A stretch of 64,000 bases of DNA, taken from NCBI GenBank assembly GCA_963969395.1, contig OZ017803.1:15128001-15192000 (forward strand). Direction: 5' to 3'. The stretch comes from Pseudoscleropodium purum (Eukaryota > Streptophyta > Bryopsida > Hypnales > Brachytheciaceae). Below the pieces are notes generated by a model. It was not told the DNA's origin, made no database searches, and was given only the letters and a program-made list of their open reading frames with translations. A program made the position numbers and the translations under genes. This document shows, piece by piece, positions 12,759 through 24,251 of this stretch (within the stretch, counting starts at the first letter, position 1; the number at the start of each line of letters is the position of its first letter).

Positions 12759-12995
12759 CCCTTTAACATTTCAATCATTTTTTCATTTTTTTGTACATTT
12801 TTGCTTATATTTTTTTAATAAAAATATCATTTATTGAAAAATTCAAAAATTAGGCCATTAAAGAAGTTTGTCTTTTCAAGATTCAAATATAATTATATTG
12901 GACAAATGAAAAATTTGTTGAACTATGGAGTGTTTGCAAGCCCTCTATTTATCATCCAAAATATGGATGTTAGAGTGCTTCAAGGTGAATTTTCT
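12759..12995. repeat. Dispersed repeat matching 3298-3530
   Basis: It starts after TTAA at 12755-12758 with CCCTTTAACATTTC. It shares ordered blocks with 3298-3530, including TTTTGCTTATAT, CTTTTCAAGATTCAA, ATGAAAA-TTGTTG and CCAAAATATGGATGT. The short open frame here (12834-13022) is part of the repeat and is not called as a gene. Confidence 0.65.
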
Positions 12996-14774
12996 ACCCC
13001 AAATATTGCCATCAATCACTAGTGTATGTGTAATATAAGAAAATGACACGTAATGGCTAAGTACCTAAGTTGACATAGTAGAAATTGATAGATCATAATA
13101 AAAATTTATAATTCTTGCAAGATACTCATATCTTTGATTCATGTTGAATATTCTTTGCTTTTTCATTGATATATTATATAATCTATTGTGTCATTCACAT
13201 TATTCTCAGAACTTTTCTGATGAACCTTCACTCCGAAAGGTCCCAATGGACATCCCAAAAGTGGATGTATCTTGATTAAAATTGTTTGTAATTTTCATAA
13301 CATGCTCTTAGTTATTGCTTGATTTCAACAAAGGAATTGAAGCTAATTTTTTATTTATTTTACACCATCTTTGAAAAAAATTAGCTTACAACATTTAAAT
13401 GAGTTTTCAAGTGCAGTTGCAAAAACAATTAGTGCATTTGATTTGACTACAAGCAATTGAGCTTTTTAATACCCTCAATTATATTATTATCCTACATGTA
13501 CTATTGTTGTATCTCTTACTTCCCTACTTCTATAAAGCACTTGCATTCTTTTACACACCAAATATTAAGTGGCTTGTAGAGGTTCGTAAGATATACATGG
13601 ATAATGAAACTTGCCAAATTCTATATAAATTGAGTTAAAAAATGTTCTATCTTTGTTTTGGGGGGTGTAGTCTATAAAAAAATAAGGATACACGTGCAAA
13701 TACCCAATAATTTATAGGGAAGTATTGTTTTTCGTCTACTATTTTTTTGGCACTCTATGATTATATAATTTTCTAATTTGGGTCATTAAAAAGGAGGCAT
13801 ACATTAATTTTAATTTTCAAATGCCATGAAGATATCATATACTATCTTATTATAATTTTTTTCTTTCTATTGGGTTTTTTTTACCCCATTTTTTTTCCAA
13901 TCCCATTGAAATTCAACGACAAATAGAGGACCCAGAAGAAGAACTGCCAGTTTCCAAAATTAAATGACAAACATCTAAAGTCATCCAATGTCTACTGTAG
14001 AAATTAGTAAAGTCTATAAAATTATTGAACACTTTGAATATGCCACTCACAAGGCAACAACATTTAATACTTTTGGCTAAAAAAAAGAATACAAAAAGAG
14101 GTATTCTAGGTCTAATTTTTTCTAATTGAACCTAATTTTCTATACCCATTAGTAGTTTGAAGACATGGCATGGTATTTTTGTACCCTATAGTATAAAAAA
14201 ACAAATTATAATTTTTATCTCAAATATTTTTTAAGCACCCTATCATTTGTTTGCATGTAGTTTTCTACTGTTACCGCTCACTACCCCCCTAAGATCTCTG
14301 TAAATTAAAATATTGATTTTAAAACTACTTTTGTCAATTTACTTAAATTTTCCACCAAAAGGTGTTGAACTTAATACCACAAAAGGTAGTGCAAAACAAT
14401 CAAATACTTTGTTATAAAAATACATTAGAAGAGTTTTAGGGGGTCTAGAAGCCTATTTTGGGCCTGTTCTCCTACAGCGAGGGGAACGGCCCGCTGTTAG
14501 AATTTTCTTTTTCATAAAAAAAGAATGTTTTTAGTCTCCAAATGCAAAAAAAAAAAAAAAATTAAAAAAAAATTGGTCAATGACGTGGTAGGGTCTCAGC
14601 CACACCAGACTGCTATGCCGAACCTGTTCCCTACGTTCGTAGGTTGTGATAACTCATAGGCATCTAGAGGCCCCCAAAATCTTCTAATGTCAGATGTTTT
14701 AGGGGGGCTTAGAAAACCGTTTCAAGCATGTTCCCTTTGTTGTTCCCCTAGTAGTTACAGAATGACTCATTGTC

Positions 14775-14778
<4 letters not shown>

Positions 14779-14835
<57 letters not shown>
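14779..14835. repeat. (AT)28 microsatellite
   Basis: An uninterrupted AT dinucleotide run of about 57 bp. Confidence 0.97.
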
Positions 14836-14837
<2 letters not shown>

Positions 14838-14960
14838 CTTTTGAAAGAAATAAAAAGAGATGAAAACAAAATTATATGGTGGTAGTTTCTATGCTATGTC
14901 AAATTGCTACTATAGTATAGTTTCCAGATTCCCAAGAGCCCCAAAACTTACAATCCTTAA

Positions 14961-15182
14961 CCCTTGAACGTTGAGGCGGACATTTTATGTCCAATGGATG
15001 ACATGGAATCAAACTATATAGGATTGAAGTGCAACTATTCATCCTCAAAATTTGTTTTTGAAAGGGAAGATCTTCTATAGTAGTTTGACTTGCAATGACT
15101 AATTTTACAATTTTGGAGGCTAGTAATTCACATGGTATTAGAAAAGGATGATTTTGAGGATCATCCCTTCAACGTTTAAGGA
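14961..15182. mobile_element. Short TTAA-flanked MITE, 222 bp
   Basis: TTAA at 14957-14960 precedes CCCTTGAACGTTGA. TTAA at 15183-15186 follows a terminus whose reverse complement is TCCTTAAACGTTGA. Eleven of fourteen terminal bases agree. There is no coding capacity. It is inferred to be a short relative of the other TTAA-bounded elements because of the identical boundary pattern. Confidence 0.6.
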
Positions 15183-15229
15183 TTAACAACCCACCAATTC
15201 CTTCTATTGTGTGATTAGTTTCTCTATAT

Positions 15230-18060
15230 AGTCAATTTTAAACACAACAAAGGAATTTGACAATTTAAAATCATTTCTTCACCAAAACAATCAAAAAGCC
15301 AAATTTTGCATGTCTCCACCAATTCCTATAGTAAAATACCAATGCTAAGAGACAATCTTCTATTATCTAGATTTGAGCATCTAAAACTTGGAAAATTGTA
15401 ATTAACATGTTTTACCAAAGATTTGCAAATAACCAAAATTTAGGCATTTAGACATTTTGATGCCTATCTTAATTACTCTCTTCCTCTATTAATATTGCCT
15501 ACTCTATTTACATTCTCCTATACTACATTATAATATTCCACTACTAAATAGTTATACAATCCAATGAGATAGATTCCTCCTTATCCAACTCATCATCTTC
15601 AACTTTGTCAATTTGGAATTCTTTCTAATTCTTCATTCTACTTCTAACCTTTCTACAACTAATATTCCTTTTTTGCATCTTCTTGAATTAGCTTCAAGTA
15701 CTTTAAATATTTCTCCAAATGAAGGATTTGATTGCCAACATCTTTTCAATAGCTTAAAAATCCAATCATCAATATCACTTGGCAACTCTAACATTTGTCC
15801 CTCAATCACAAAATCATACTCATTCTTTGGATGACCTTCAAATGAAAGTTTGCCTGTCAAGGTCTCATAGCAAGTCATTCCATAACTATAAACATCCACT
15901 GCTTTGGAGAATAATTCATTTTTCTCATTGACATTCCTATGCTTACAAGCTTACAATATTTTAGGGGCTTTTAAGAACCAAGTTACCATAACACCAACCA
16001 AACATTCAAAGTTTGCTACATAAAAACCTTGTCCCTTAGACCAAAGCACATTAGAAGCTTTGATATCTCTATGAACAATACCTTAACCATGCAATTGATC
16101 CATCCCACATGCAATTTGATACATAATGGCCTCAACATCATCTTTTGAAAATGGTCCCTTGTCATTTGGTCTTGTCAACATGCGTTCATCTATCATACTC
16201 CGTGGATCTTTTTCTTCTTTCAGCATAAGAAAAACAAATCTTCCATCTTCCAACAATGTTGCACTTTGCACTATACAATAGAATCTTAATTTTTGTAGCA
16301 ATTAAAGTTTTTTCCACTTCATTATGTTTGCATGGTGTTGCAACATTCCTTGTAGCCATTGTAATTGCAAATGTTGCAAGAAAGTCCCTTCTTGAATACC
16401 TTCAAGACCCATTCAATCTTTGTCTCTTCCTCAAATTCAATCATGTTAGGGTCATTCCACTTTATTTGCACTTCATAGAGCTTTGCTTGCCTACCTTCAG
16501 CAAATTTCTTACCCATCACCAAATCACCGGCCAACACTACCTTCACCTTCACCAAAAGTCTTGAAGAATGTATCCCAAGTGGAATGTTGTTGCAAGGTTT
16601 GGAAAAGCTCCACATTGCTCACTTCAACCACTTCATTGTTAAAATCAAACTCCCACGCTTGATTCCAATGGCACTTGGACTTTTCAATACTTTCCGCAAT
16701 AGTTTTGACCTCCATCTAATCCACACAACTTCCACCTAGGTCAAAACGCATTCCCCATACGATAATGAAGAAGGACAAAACAAGGCAGAAGCAGACTTGG
16801 TCACCGAGAATCACTCTCTGTTGGTTTGGGGTTTCTTCAGCTTTGGAGTCATACTGAAGCCTCTAAACTATCCATGGTGTCATTTGGGCACAACGGAATT
16901 TTGATTTGCCCACTCTAATGGAGAGACTAAAAGGGTTGACCCTAAAAATTGAGCGTTCCATTTTCTAGGCATGTTGCCTTGCAAGTGAAAATATTTTCAT
17001 AATTGACTCCGAGACTAAAGTAGAAGAAGAAGTTGCAAAAATTGTGTGAGTTAGGATACTAGATGAAACACAAATTTTTGTTACAAAGTGATGATGGATG
17101 CATGTGATTTTTGCTTTGCAAATCAGAGCTCTCATATTTGAAAGCTTCACTTTGTACACTTTGTGCAATTGGGCACAAACAACATTGTTTTGTTGTATGC
17201 ATGCATGTTACAAAATGAACTTACAAATGGTTTTACCTTCTTACAAGGAAGGAGTATTTTAACCCATTTCATGTGCATTAGAAGTATTTATGTTGAAGAG
17301 TGTTTACAAATTGCATTGGTAGAAAATAGTCCCACCTTGTAAGAAGTTAGAATCATAAGTAAATTTATTTCATAATACATACTAATAGAGCAAATTTATT
17401 TAGTGAAGTGTCCATTGTTTTTGTCATTTTCCAATTGAAACAAGAACAATTCGAAGGTGATGGTGAACAATAGGATGAAAATTTGGAGTCCACATAAACA
17501 TACTTCATCTATGCTAAACAAGGTACACTTATTCATCTAGTTATAGTGTGTGACATTCATTTACCAAAGTCATACTATTTCATCTTCATAGTGAAGGACA
17601 AGCCAACAACCATGTTGAGTAATGTGATACACATCGTATTACCATGCCTTGACATTGATGCAAATTTTTGGTTAGAAGATTGTGATTCCATGAACGGAAG
17701 TCATGTGGGATCAATAGCAGAGCCAATTGTGATGGTCAATGATGGTCAAGCTAGAATAACAAAACAAGATTGAAACCAATTGAGGAAAAAAATACATTCA
17801 AGTCATATTAATAGACACTCAATTGAAGCTCAAGCATATGTTCAAGCATGTGAATCCGTAATGACTATCCCATCACTTTCATAGTATGTAAAAACCTCTT
17901 ACTTTGTAAAGTTGCACAAAACATTGCAGAATTGGGAGTTTTATATTTAAGATTAGGAGTTTGCATCACCAATGAATGGAGATGGTGTGAAGCACACCAA
18001 CTCATTTGTAATTTTGGTGTGGGGAGCTTGACTTCATTAAAACATTTTTTAGTGGATTTC
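15230..18060. repeat. Left unit of tandem segmental duplication
   Basis: This unit is homologous, in the same order, to 18225-23045. Matching anchors are the 3' flank of the kinase (15230-15600 with 18225-18605), the kinase itself, the block GGAGAGACTAAAAGGGTTGA (in 16900-16960 and 21030-21060), and the CATGAACGGAA...GTGGGATCAATAGCAG block (17690 and 22750). The left unit lacks about 1 kb of kinase 5' flank and about 1.5 kb present at 21.1-22.65 kb in the right unit. Confidence 0.8.
15562..16722 (-). pseudogene. Broken copy of TKL-like kinase
   Basis: The pieces match the intact kinase at 18567-19901 in order but in different frames. They are an N-terminal part with SIEKSKCHW and TWDTFFKTFG (16524-16715), a glycine-loop region with MGKKFAEG and YEVQIKW (16322-16615), a middle part with ATLLEDGRF and DKGPFSKDD (16083-16301), and a C-lobe with MDVYSYGMTCYETLTGKL and RCWQSNP (15633-15899). 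Frameshifts and lost sequence separate them. The His-Arg-Asp catalytic loop falls in a gap with no continuous frame, and the segment for the N-lobe helix is shortened. The sequence equivalent to the first part of the intact protein is missing because the copy jumps directly to far-upstream flank at about 16735. It is non-functional as a kinase. Confidence 0.88.
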
Positions 18061-18560
18061 CCTTGAATGATAATGTTATAGATATAGAAATCTAAAATTA
18101 TATTTTTAGCCTATTCTTGTCAAATTAATTAATTATTCCACAATAAGTTATTGAGCTTACTACCTGATTATGGTAGTACAAAACAATCAATACTTGGTTA
18201 TGAAAGTCATATAATAATTTTCTTCCAATAGTCAATTTTAAGCACAACAAAAGAATATTACATTTAATAATCATTTCTTCGTATAAACAATTAGAGAACA
18301 AAATTTACCCATCTCCAGCAATTTCTCAAATAAAATACCAATGCAAAAGAGACAATCTTATGTGATCTAGATTTGAACATTTAAAGTTTGAAAAATGATA
18401 AATTACAATCATTCTAAGGTTTTGCAAACAACCAAAATTTGGGCATTTAGATATTTTGGTGCTCCTCTTTATTATGAAGTACTTTCTTTCACTATTACTA
18501 TGGCTTACTCTATCTACACTCTTCTACACAACATTCTACTATTCTACTACTAAATATTTG
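16740..18560. other. Non-coding flank between the two kinase copies
   Basis: This is the upstream flank of the broken kinase copy followed by sequence homologous to 22675-23045, then the start of the right duplication unit. No supported gene is seen. The small open frame at 17546-17773 lies inside the duplicated flank; its counterpart in the right unit is not open, so it is not called. Confidence 0.6.
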
Positions 18561-18566
18561 CAAAAT

Positions 18567-19901
18567 CTAGTAAGATGGATTCCTTCCTATCCAACACATC
18601 ATCTTTAACTTCACCATCTTCAATGATCTTCTCAACTTTACCATTCTAGAATCCAATCCCAAATCCTTTTTAATTCCTAATTCTAATTCTTGTCTTTCAG
18701 TTGCTAATTTTCGCTCTCTACATACTTCTGAATTTTCTAAAAGTACTTTCAATATTTCTTTAAATGAAGGTCGAGCAAGGGGATTTGATTGCCAACAACT
18801 ATCCAATAATTTGCGAATCCAATCATCAACATCCTTAAACACCTTTGGTCTTTTTCCCCTTAATACAAGATCAAAGTTTATATCTAGTTGATCTTCAAAT
18901 GGAAGTTTGCCTGTCAAAATCTCATAGCAAGTCATTCCATAACTATAAACATCCACTGCTTTGGTGAATAACTCAATCTTCTCATTCACATTCCCATCTT
19001 TGCAAGCTTGCAATATTTCAGGGGCTCTAAAGAACTTTGTTCCCACAGTTCCATTTGAACATTCAAAATCTGCTATGTGACAAATCCATTTCCTTAACAC
19101 TAGCACATTAGAAGCTTTGATGTCTCTATGAACAATACCTCGACCATGCAATTGATCAATCCCATATGCAATGTCATACATAATAAGTTCAGCATCGTTC
19201 TTTGAAAATGGTCCCTTGTCCTTTGGCCTTGTCAACATGAGTTGGTCTATCATACTCCGTAGATCTTTATCTTCTTTTACCATTACAAAAGCAAATCTCC
19301 CATCTTCCAACAATGTTGCACCCAAAATATCACTATGGTATCTTAATAATTGTGACAATCCAAGATTTTGGCGATTCATTATGTTTTCATGGAATTGAAA
19401 CATTCCTTTTGGCCATTGTGATTGCAAATGTCGCAAGAAGGTCCCTTTCTTAAACACCTTCAACACATACTCACGCTTATTTTTTCGGACAAAGTCACGC
19501 ACTTTTGAGCTATTCCACTTTATTTGCACTTCATAGAGCTCTGCCTGTCCACCCTCAGCAAACTTTTTGCCCATCACCAATTTGCCAGAACTACCTCTTT
19601 TATCACCAAAGGCTTTGAAAAAAGTACCCCAAGTGGGATGCCTTTGCAAGGTCTGGAAGAACTCCACATTGCTCACTTCAGCCACCTCATTATCAGAATC
19701 AAACTCCCGTAGTTGGCTCCAATGACACTTGGACTTTTCAATACTTCCCGCAATAGTGTCGACGCAACTTTCGACCTCCATTCGTTCCACAGAGCTCTTC
19801 CCAAGGTCAGAGAGGATTGGTGGTGAAATGGAGGTGATTTCATGCTTCGATTCATTGGCAAGGGCCATCAGACTGTTTGAGCTGCTAGATTCACCCATCA
19901 T
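18567..19901 (-). CDS. TKL-like protein kinase, intronless, DFG changed to DFE
   Basis: A single 444-residue open frame. The start is the first of two adjacent ATG codons (MMGESSSSNS); the frame stays open 75 bp further upstream but without an ATG. Residues about 1-115 are a low-similarity N-terminal region with SIEKSKCHW and TWGTFFKAFG. The kinase domain follows: a glycine-rich loop (KKFAEGGQAELYEV), a probable ATP-binding lysine in YVLKVFKKG, the catalytic loop VHRDIKASNVLV, ADFECSNGTVGTKF in place of the usual DFG segment, FRAPEIL for APE, DVYSYGMTCYEILTGKLPF, and the late arginine in PLARPSFKEIL. The overall pattern is tyrosine-kinase-like serine/threonine kinase. Glutamate in place of the DFG glycine is unusual; the metal-binding aspartate is retained, so activity cannot be excluded. 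The substrate is unknown. It is the intact member of a local duplicate pair. Confidence 0.85.
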   Translation of the reverse strand: MMGESSSSNSLMALANESKHEITSISPPILSDLGKSSVERMEVESCVDTIAGSIEKSKCHWSQLREFDSDNEVAEVSNVEFFQTLQRHPTWGTFFKAFGDKRGSSGKLVMGKKFAEGGQAELYEVQIKWNSSKVRDFVRKNKREYVLKVFKKGTFLRHLQSQWPKGMFQFHENIMNRQNLGLSQLLRYHSDILGATLLEDGRFAFVMVKEDKDLRSMIDQLMLTRPKDKGPFSKNDAELIMYDIAYGIDQLHGRGIVHRDIKASNVLVLRKWICHIADFECSNGTVGTKFFRAPEILQACKDGNVNEKIELFTKAVDVYSYGMTCYEILTGKLPFEDQLDINFDLVLRGKRPKVFKDVDDWIRKLLDSCWQSNPLARPSFKEILKVLLENSEVCRERKLATERQELELGIKKDLGLDSRMVKLRRSLKMVKLKMMCWIGRNPSY

Positions 19902-20384
19902 GAAATAACAGAAGAATATGAGCCTTAATCCAACTCTTTCAAGGCGTTGGTATTGGAGTTCCTTGCGAATGCCCACGTACTAAAACTCACTCGCTTTTCA
20001 CCGTGCCAAAGAGAAACAGATTTTAGGCTTCAAGAGAGCTGCTCAAACAAGAGCTCAAATTGAGAGATCTTTTGGCAACTGCCGTGAAACTCGACACCAA
20101 TGGCGGTAATGATCGAAAATCAATATACCCTAACACACTGCATCTGCAAGTCCAGGCAATGAAAGTTCAAGGCAATCGAAACTTCCGAAATAAACGAAGT
20201 CACGGATTTAAAACCAATAGCTTGTTCCATCTATTACCAAAACCTCAGAATGAATTCAGAAATGTCGCAACAAGCAGTCCGGAAAGATATACCAGACAAG
20301 TCCAAAGGATTCCACCAAGGGATTCTACCAACGTTTCAAGGAAGGAGATGCCAAGAACAACACAAAAGAGTTTAAGAGCATCGT

Positions 20385-20457
20385 GGTAATGAAACGGAGT
20401 TGACCACTTCGGAGGTGGCACTGGTGCAATTGAAGTGGTAAGCTCTGTTTCATTACC
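20385..20457. ncRNA. Small hairpin, possible miRNA-like or mini fold-back
   Basis: The arms at 20385-20410 and 20432-20457 are inverted copies over 26 nt with four mismatches, separated by a 21-nt loop. Its size is compatible with a plant small-RNA precursor, but also with a tiny inverted-repeat insertion. It lies about 0.5 kb upstream of the kinase start. Expression is not shown. Confidence 0.3.
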
Positions 20458-22369
20458 TCCATCCGTGGCAAACTCTGAAAACGCCCCTTAGAAAGATCAC
20501 AGCAACCCCAGACCGAAGTGACTTCGAACTGTACCTGAGAATGCAATACAAGTGCAGCTCGACGCCTCCTTCACACCGACACCAATCGCCCAGAAAATAC
20601 ACCAGCCAACGACCGGTCCAGCGTACCGACAATTCGGTAGTAAAACCTCCAAACAGCACCGCAAGAAGAATAATAAGAAAGCAAGCAGGCAGCTCAAGTC
20701 GGCGCTCCCAAACCCAGTCTCTCACAGCAAACGAAGCAGCTCCTCGTGGTGATAAGCTCTGGAAACTCAGACGGTGGGCAAGGGTAGAAGCAGATCCGCA
20801 GGCAAAGAGATGAAGCCGTCGTTGAACACTGCCGTCCTTAACACGTCGACAGAAAGAACGCGTTTCCCACGCGGTAATGAAGAAGGACGAAGCAGGGCGG
20901 AAGCAGACGTGGTCATCGGGATTCACTCTCCGTTGGTTTCGGGTTTCCTCAGCTTTGGAGTCGTGCAGAAGCCTCGAAGCTATATATCAATGGTGTGATT
21001 TGGGCCCAACTAAAATTTGATTTGCCCACTCTGGTGGAGAGACTAAAAGGGTTGACCCCAGAAATCGAGCGTTGCATTTGACGTAATGACGTTGCATTTG
21101 CGTTGGATTAGGGTTTTCTCAGCTTTGAAGTCCCACTGAAGCCTCGTAGAGTTGCCAAGCACCGAATTAGTTCCCTGTGCACGCAGTAATTATTGGCATT
21201 GTCTAATACTTCTAATTGATTCCAGTTGTGATTGGCCGGAGCTTCAGGGCGAGGATTAATGGAAGCTTTCTGGGCAAGCGTTTTTCACTTACTGGTGTTC
21301 ATTATCATCCTTCACTTGGGTTTCTCTTGGTTAGTGCGACTCTATCAACAGGTTGGAATATTGGGGCATACAACTTCACCTAAGACTTACTGCGGTCAGT
21401 ACCAGTACTCTACCGGTTATAGAGAACTGTATGCTAAGGATTCAAGCTGCACATTGACATGCCAATGAATAGATACTTGCACTAACCGGACAACTCATCT
21501 GTCTAGCGAATAAGAGAAAATGTCCGTTGATTATCGAAAATAAGTCACATTGGACTGTCTGGTGAAGGGCAATGACGTTTTCCCCTAATAGATATAAATC
21601 TATGTGAACCCAAATTGAGAAAGGTCACAACTTTTTTCATAAAACCTTAATATTTTTGTTGTACCTGGGAGCCAACTCCATTTGCATTCAGCATTTTCGA
21701 AATCGAAAGATTTCAACAGTACTCACATACTGAGAAATTAGAGCGATACTTGGAGCTGGAAGGCGACCAGTTCTAAATCGCCAGTTGTGGCGGGGAATAA
21801 ACCCTTCTAAGAATTCAGTTGATCCTGAAGCAGCTTCCCCGGAATCTCAGTCTGCAATTTTCTGCTTCGCTTAAATTCTCTGGCAATTCACAAAATTGTG
21901 GAAAACCAATTACTTGGACGACTGACTCCATCGTCGCCTTCATGTCACCTGAAAACCAGAAGATTGAGTTCGCATCTTACAAAATGACGATTGACGCATT
22001 CCTTGCATGCATACGTGCAGCCCATGAGACCAAATGTTGCTCCCTGATATAACTTGAAACCCCATTTCCTTCTTACACCCACACTGCCATGTTGGGTATT
22101 TAAGAAACGAAGCCCTGTATCTTAAAATTAAACCTTGAAAAAAAAGATTCAAAAACTGCTGCACTGACTGCTGCCATTTGAATAGAATCGTTACTCTCAC
22201 TGCTCAGTATTTCCTCCACAGTTGCAGTATTTGCAGCATTTGCACAAAATGGAATGTAGTATGTTCGCACGAAATATGCACTTGATATTTGTGGAGGATT
22301 TCGTGTTCATTCCATGCAGTGTATGCAATATTTGCGCAAAATGAACCTCAAGAGCTAGTAAACTGATCT

Positions 22370-22590
22370 CAAGATCACATCAGGTAGGAGCTTCCTGATT
22401 CCAAGGACATACTGTTCAGTACAGCAAGTAGGCTTCATCGGAACATTGTCGATGTAATGAATACGAAATCTGTGCTCAAGAATCTTGGAATTCTTTGCGC
22501 TTGAATATGCAAAGTAACATTCATTGAAACAGGATCGCCTACTGTCAAATTAGCACCACAAATACTCCTTACTAGTCATGGATGCATTAC
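22370..22590. repeat. Duplicate of RBL15-like 3' flank
   Basis: It shares ordered blocks with 23865-24080 in the same orientation: CTCAAGATCACAT, TTCCTGATTCCAA, TAACATTCATTGAA, CCTACTGTCAAA and TAGTCATGGATGCAT. The copies are about 1.5 kb apart and moderately diverged. Confidence 0.75.
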
Positions 22591-24251
22591 GAAGATAACC
22601 GCAATCAAGCACCAGATGAGTTCTCATGTGCACACATTTCGGCATTGTTGAATCGTATGACGGGCCTAAAACAGTATTGAGTAAGGTGGCACAGACCATA
22701 TTTTTATGCCTTGACATTGAGGCAGATTTACAGTAGGAAGATCGTGATTCCATGAACGGAAACCATGTGGGATCAATAGCAGTGCCAATTGCGACGTTCA
22801 ACGATGTTCAAGAATAACAAAACAAGATTGAAATCAGTTGGAGAAAAGAGTACATTCAAGTCATATTGATAGTCGCTCAACTGAAGCTCGGGCACATGTT
22901 CAAGCATGTGAATCCGAAATGTCTATCTTGCAAAAAAACTCTTACTTTGTGAATCAGCACAAAACATTGCAGAATCGGAGCTTTACATTCAAGATCGGGA
23001 GCTTGCATCACCACTGACTGAGATGGTGTGAAGCACACTAGTTCTGTGGTTCAAAATTCAAGAGCCCCAACTGCAGTTTCGCGACCGACCGAGTCTCAAA
23101 TCTCGTATAAGTAAATGAAACAGGAATTCATGTATTGATTACTGAGAACAGAAACCAAACAATGAAGACGGACCAACCTTCGGCGCTGCTTATGAGAACT
23201 TCTGTCAAAGACGCGGCTTCGCAGTTGCGCTGTCCGAGAGCAAACTTCTTTCTAGAAAAATTAGGAACCAAAGTGCAGCGCATTTCATAGTTGCAGTCTC
23301 GATCTCCATATCTCCTTCTGCCGTGACCACCATTTTTTGAGGTTCTGAGCTTCTCCGCAATCATAATGGACGGAGAAAACTCTCCAACACAAAAATATTG
23401 TGGAAACTGGTTGCTTAGAAGCCTCCATCCTCGACCTCCATTAAAGTTGCTCACGACGAAGACAACAAGAGATGAAGGCATCGTGGGACCATCAAGCAGC
23501 AAATGATTTCACTGTGGTGACTGCATTCATTTGTTGCATTTGTTCAAGTTAACTCATGATTCCAGCTATGGTCTTCCTGCTTTCCGAAGGACAGCAATTG
23601 AAATGGAATGCAAAGCATTAAAGATACATAATAGACTGATGCTTTTAGCAGGAAGGCGAACAGATCGGATAAGGACCTTGAAACGCCGATGTACTGTACT
23701 GACTGTACCCACTGAAAAAGAACACCCAAACTTCTCAATATTCCTCCACTCCGTTTTAAGATGTGGATGACCAGAACATAAGCTACTGGGTTATTCAAGA
23801 ATACTCCAAGCTTCCTTGACATGAACACTTACAGAAACTGTACAAAGAGAACCTCAATTTTCATTTCATCTCAAGATCACATTACGTAGGAATTTCCTGA
23901 TTCCAATGGATTATCCTAACATTGTACATGCAAAGAACACAAAACTTCATCATGTACCCATGAAAAGTTCATAATAGAATATGCACACTAACATTCATTG
24001 AAGCAGCACCACCTACTGTCAAAATATCACAATAAATGCTCCTTACTATACTATTAGTCATGGATGCATAACGAAGGTGAGCAATCTTTCAAGTGAAGTG
24101 CTTCCAGCACAGGAGAGAAGTGAGTCGAAGTGGGTTAAATGTATGTAAATCAACCTACAAAAGTATTGGAATTCAAGCTCAGCCCACTCGAAATACCAAA
24201 ATCAAACTGTCCTTGGAGCATTACTGGTCGATGAAGACACCAAGTCACGAC

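Larger units (their letters stand above)
9102..15561. other. AT-rich intergenic region between ARP6 and kinase block
   Basis: 9072-9400 is GC-richer and probably holds the ARP6 promoter and 5' UTR. Beyond that no supported gene is seen. The region contains the fold-back element at 10970-11698, microsatellites at 10811-10848 and 14779-14835, a repeat copy at 12759-12995, a 222-bp MITE at 14961-15182, and repeats shared with other intergenic parts: 13650-13850 with 50205-50400, 14180-14290 with 56970-57130, and 14450-14760 with 32540-32790. Confidence 0.65.
18225..23045. repeat. Right unit of tandem segmental duplication
   Basis: This is the partner of 15230-18060. It keeps the intact kinase, about 1 kb of additional 5' flank (about 19806-20860), and a further non-shared block of about 1.5 kb (21.1-22.65 kb) before homology resumes at about 22675. 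Confidence 0.8.
19902..24251. other. Region between kinase and rhomboid gene
   Basis: No gene is confidently supported. 19902-20860 is the likely kinase promoter and 5' flank, and contains a 73-nt hairpin at 20385-20457. 21232-22060 has two short plus-strand open frames without recognisable motifs. 23128-23502 has a minus-strand open frame rich in Arg and Cys, not recognised. 22370-22590 and 23865-24080 are duplicates of each other, and the second lies just downstream of the RBL15-like stop codon, so it is probably part of its 3' UTR or flank. Confidence 0.55.

Noticed and set aside
17546..17773. Plus-strand 75-codon frame between kinase copies
   Set aside because: It lies in duplicated flank; the matching sequence at 22640-22810 is not open in the same frame.
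23128..23502. Minus-strand 124-codon frame
   Set aside because: No recognisable domain, no splice partner found, and it lies in a mosaic of duplicated flank. It could be a remnant but cannot be supported.
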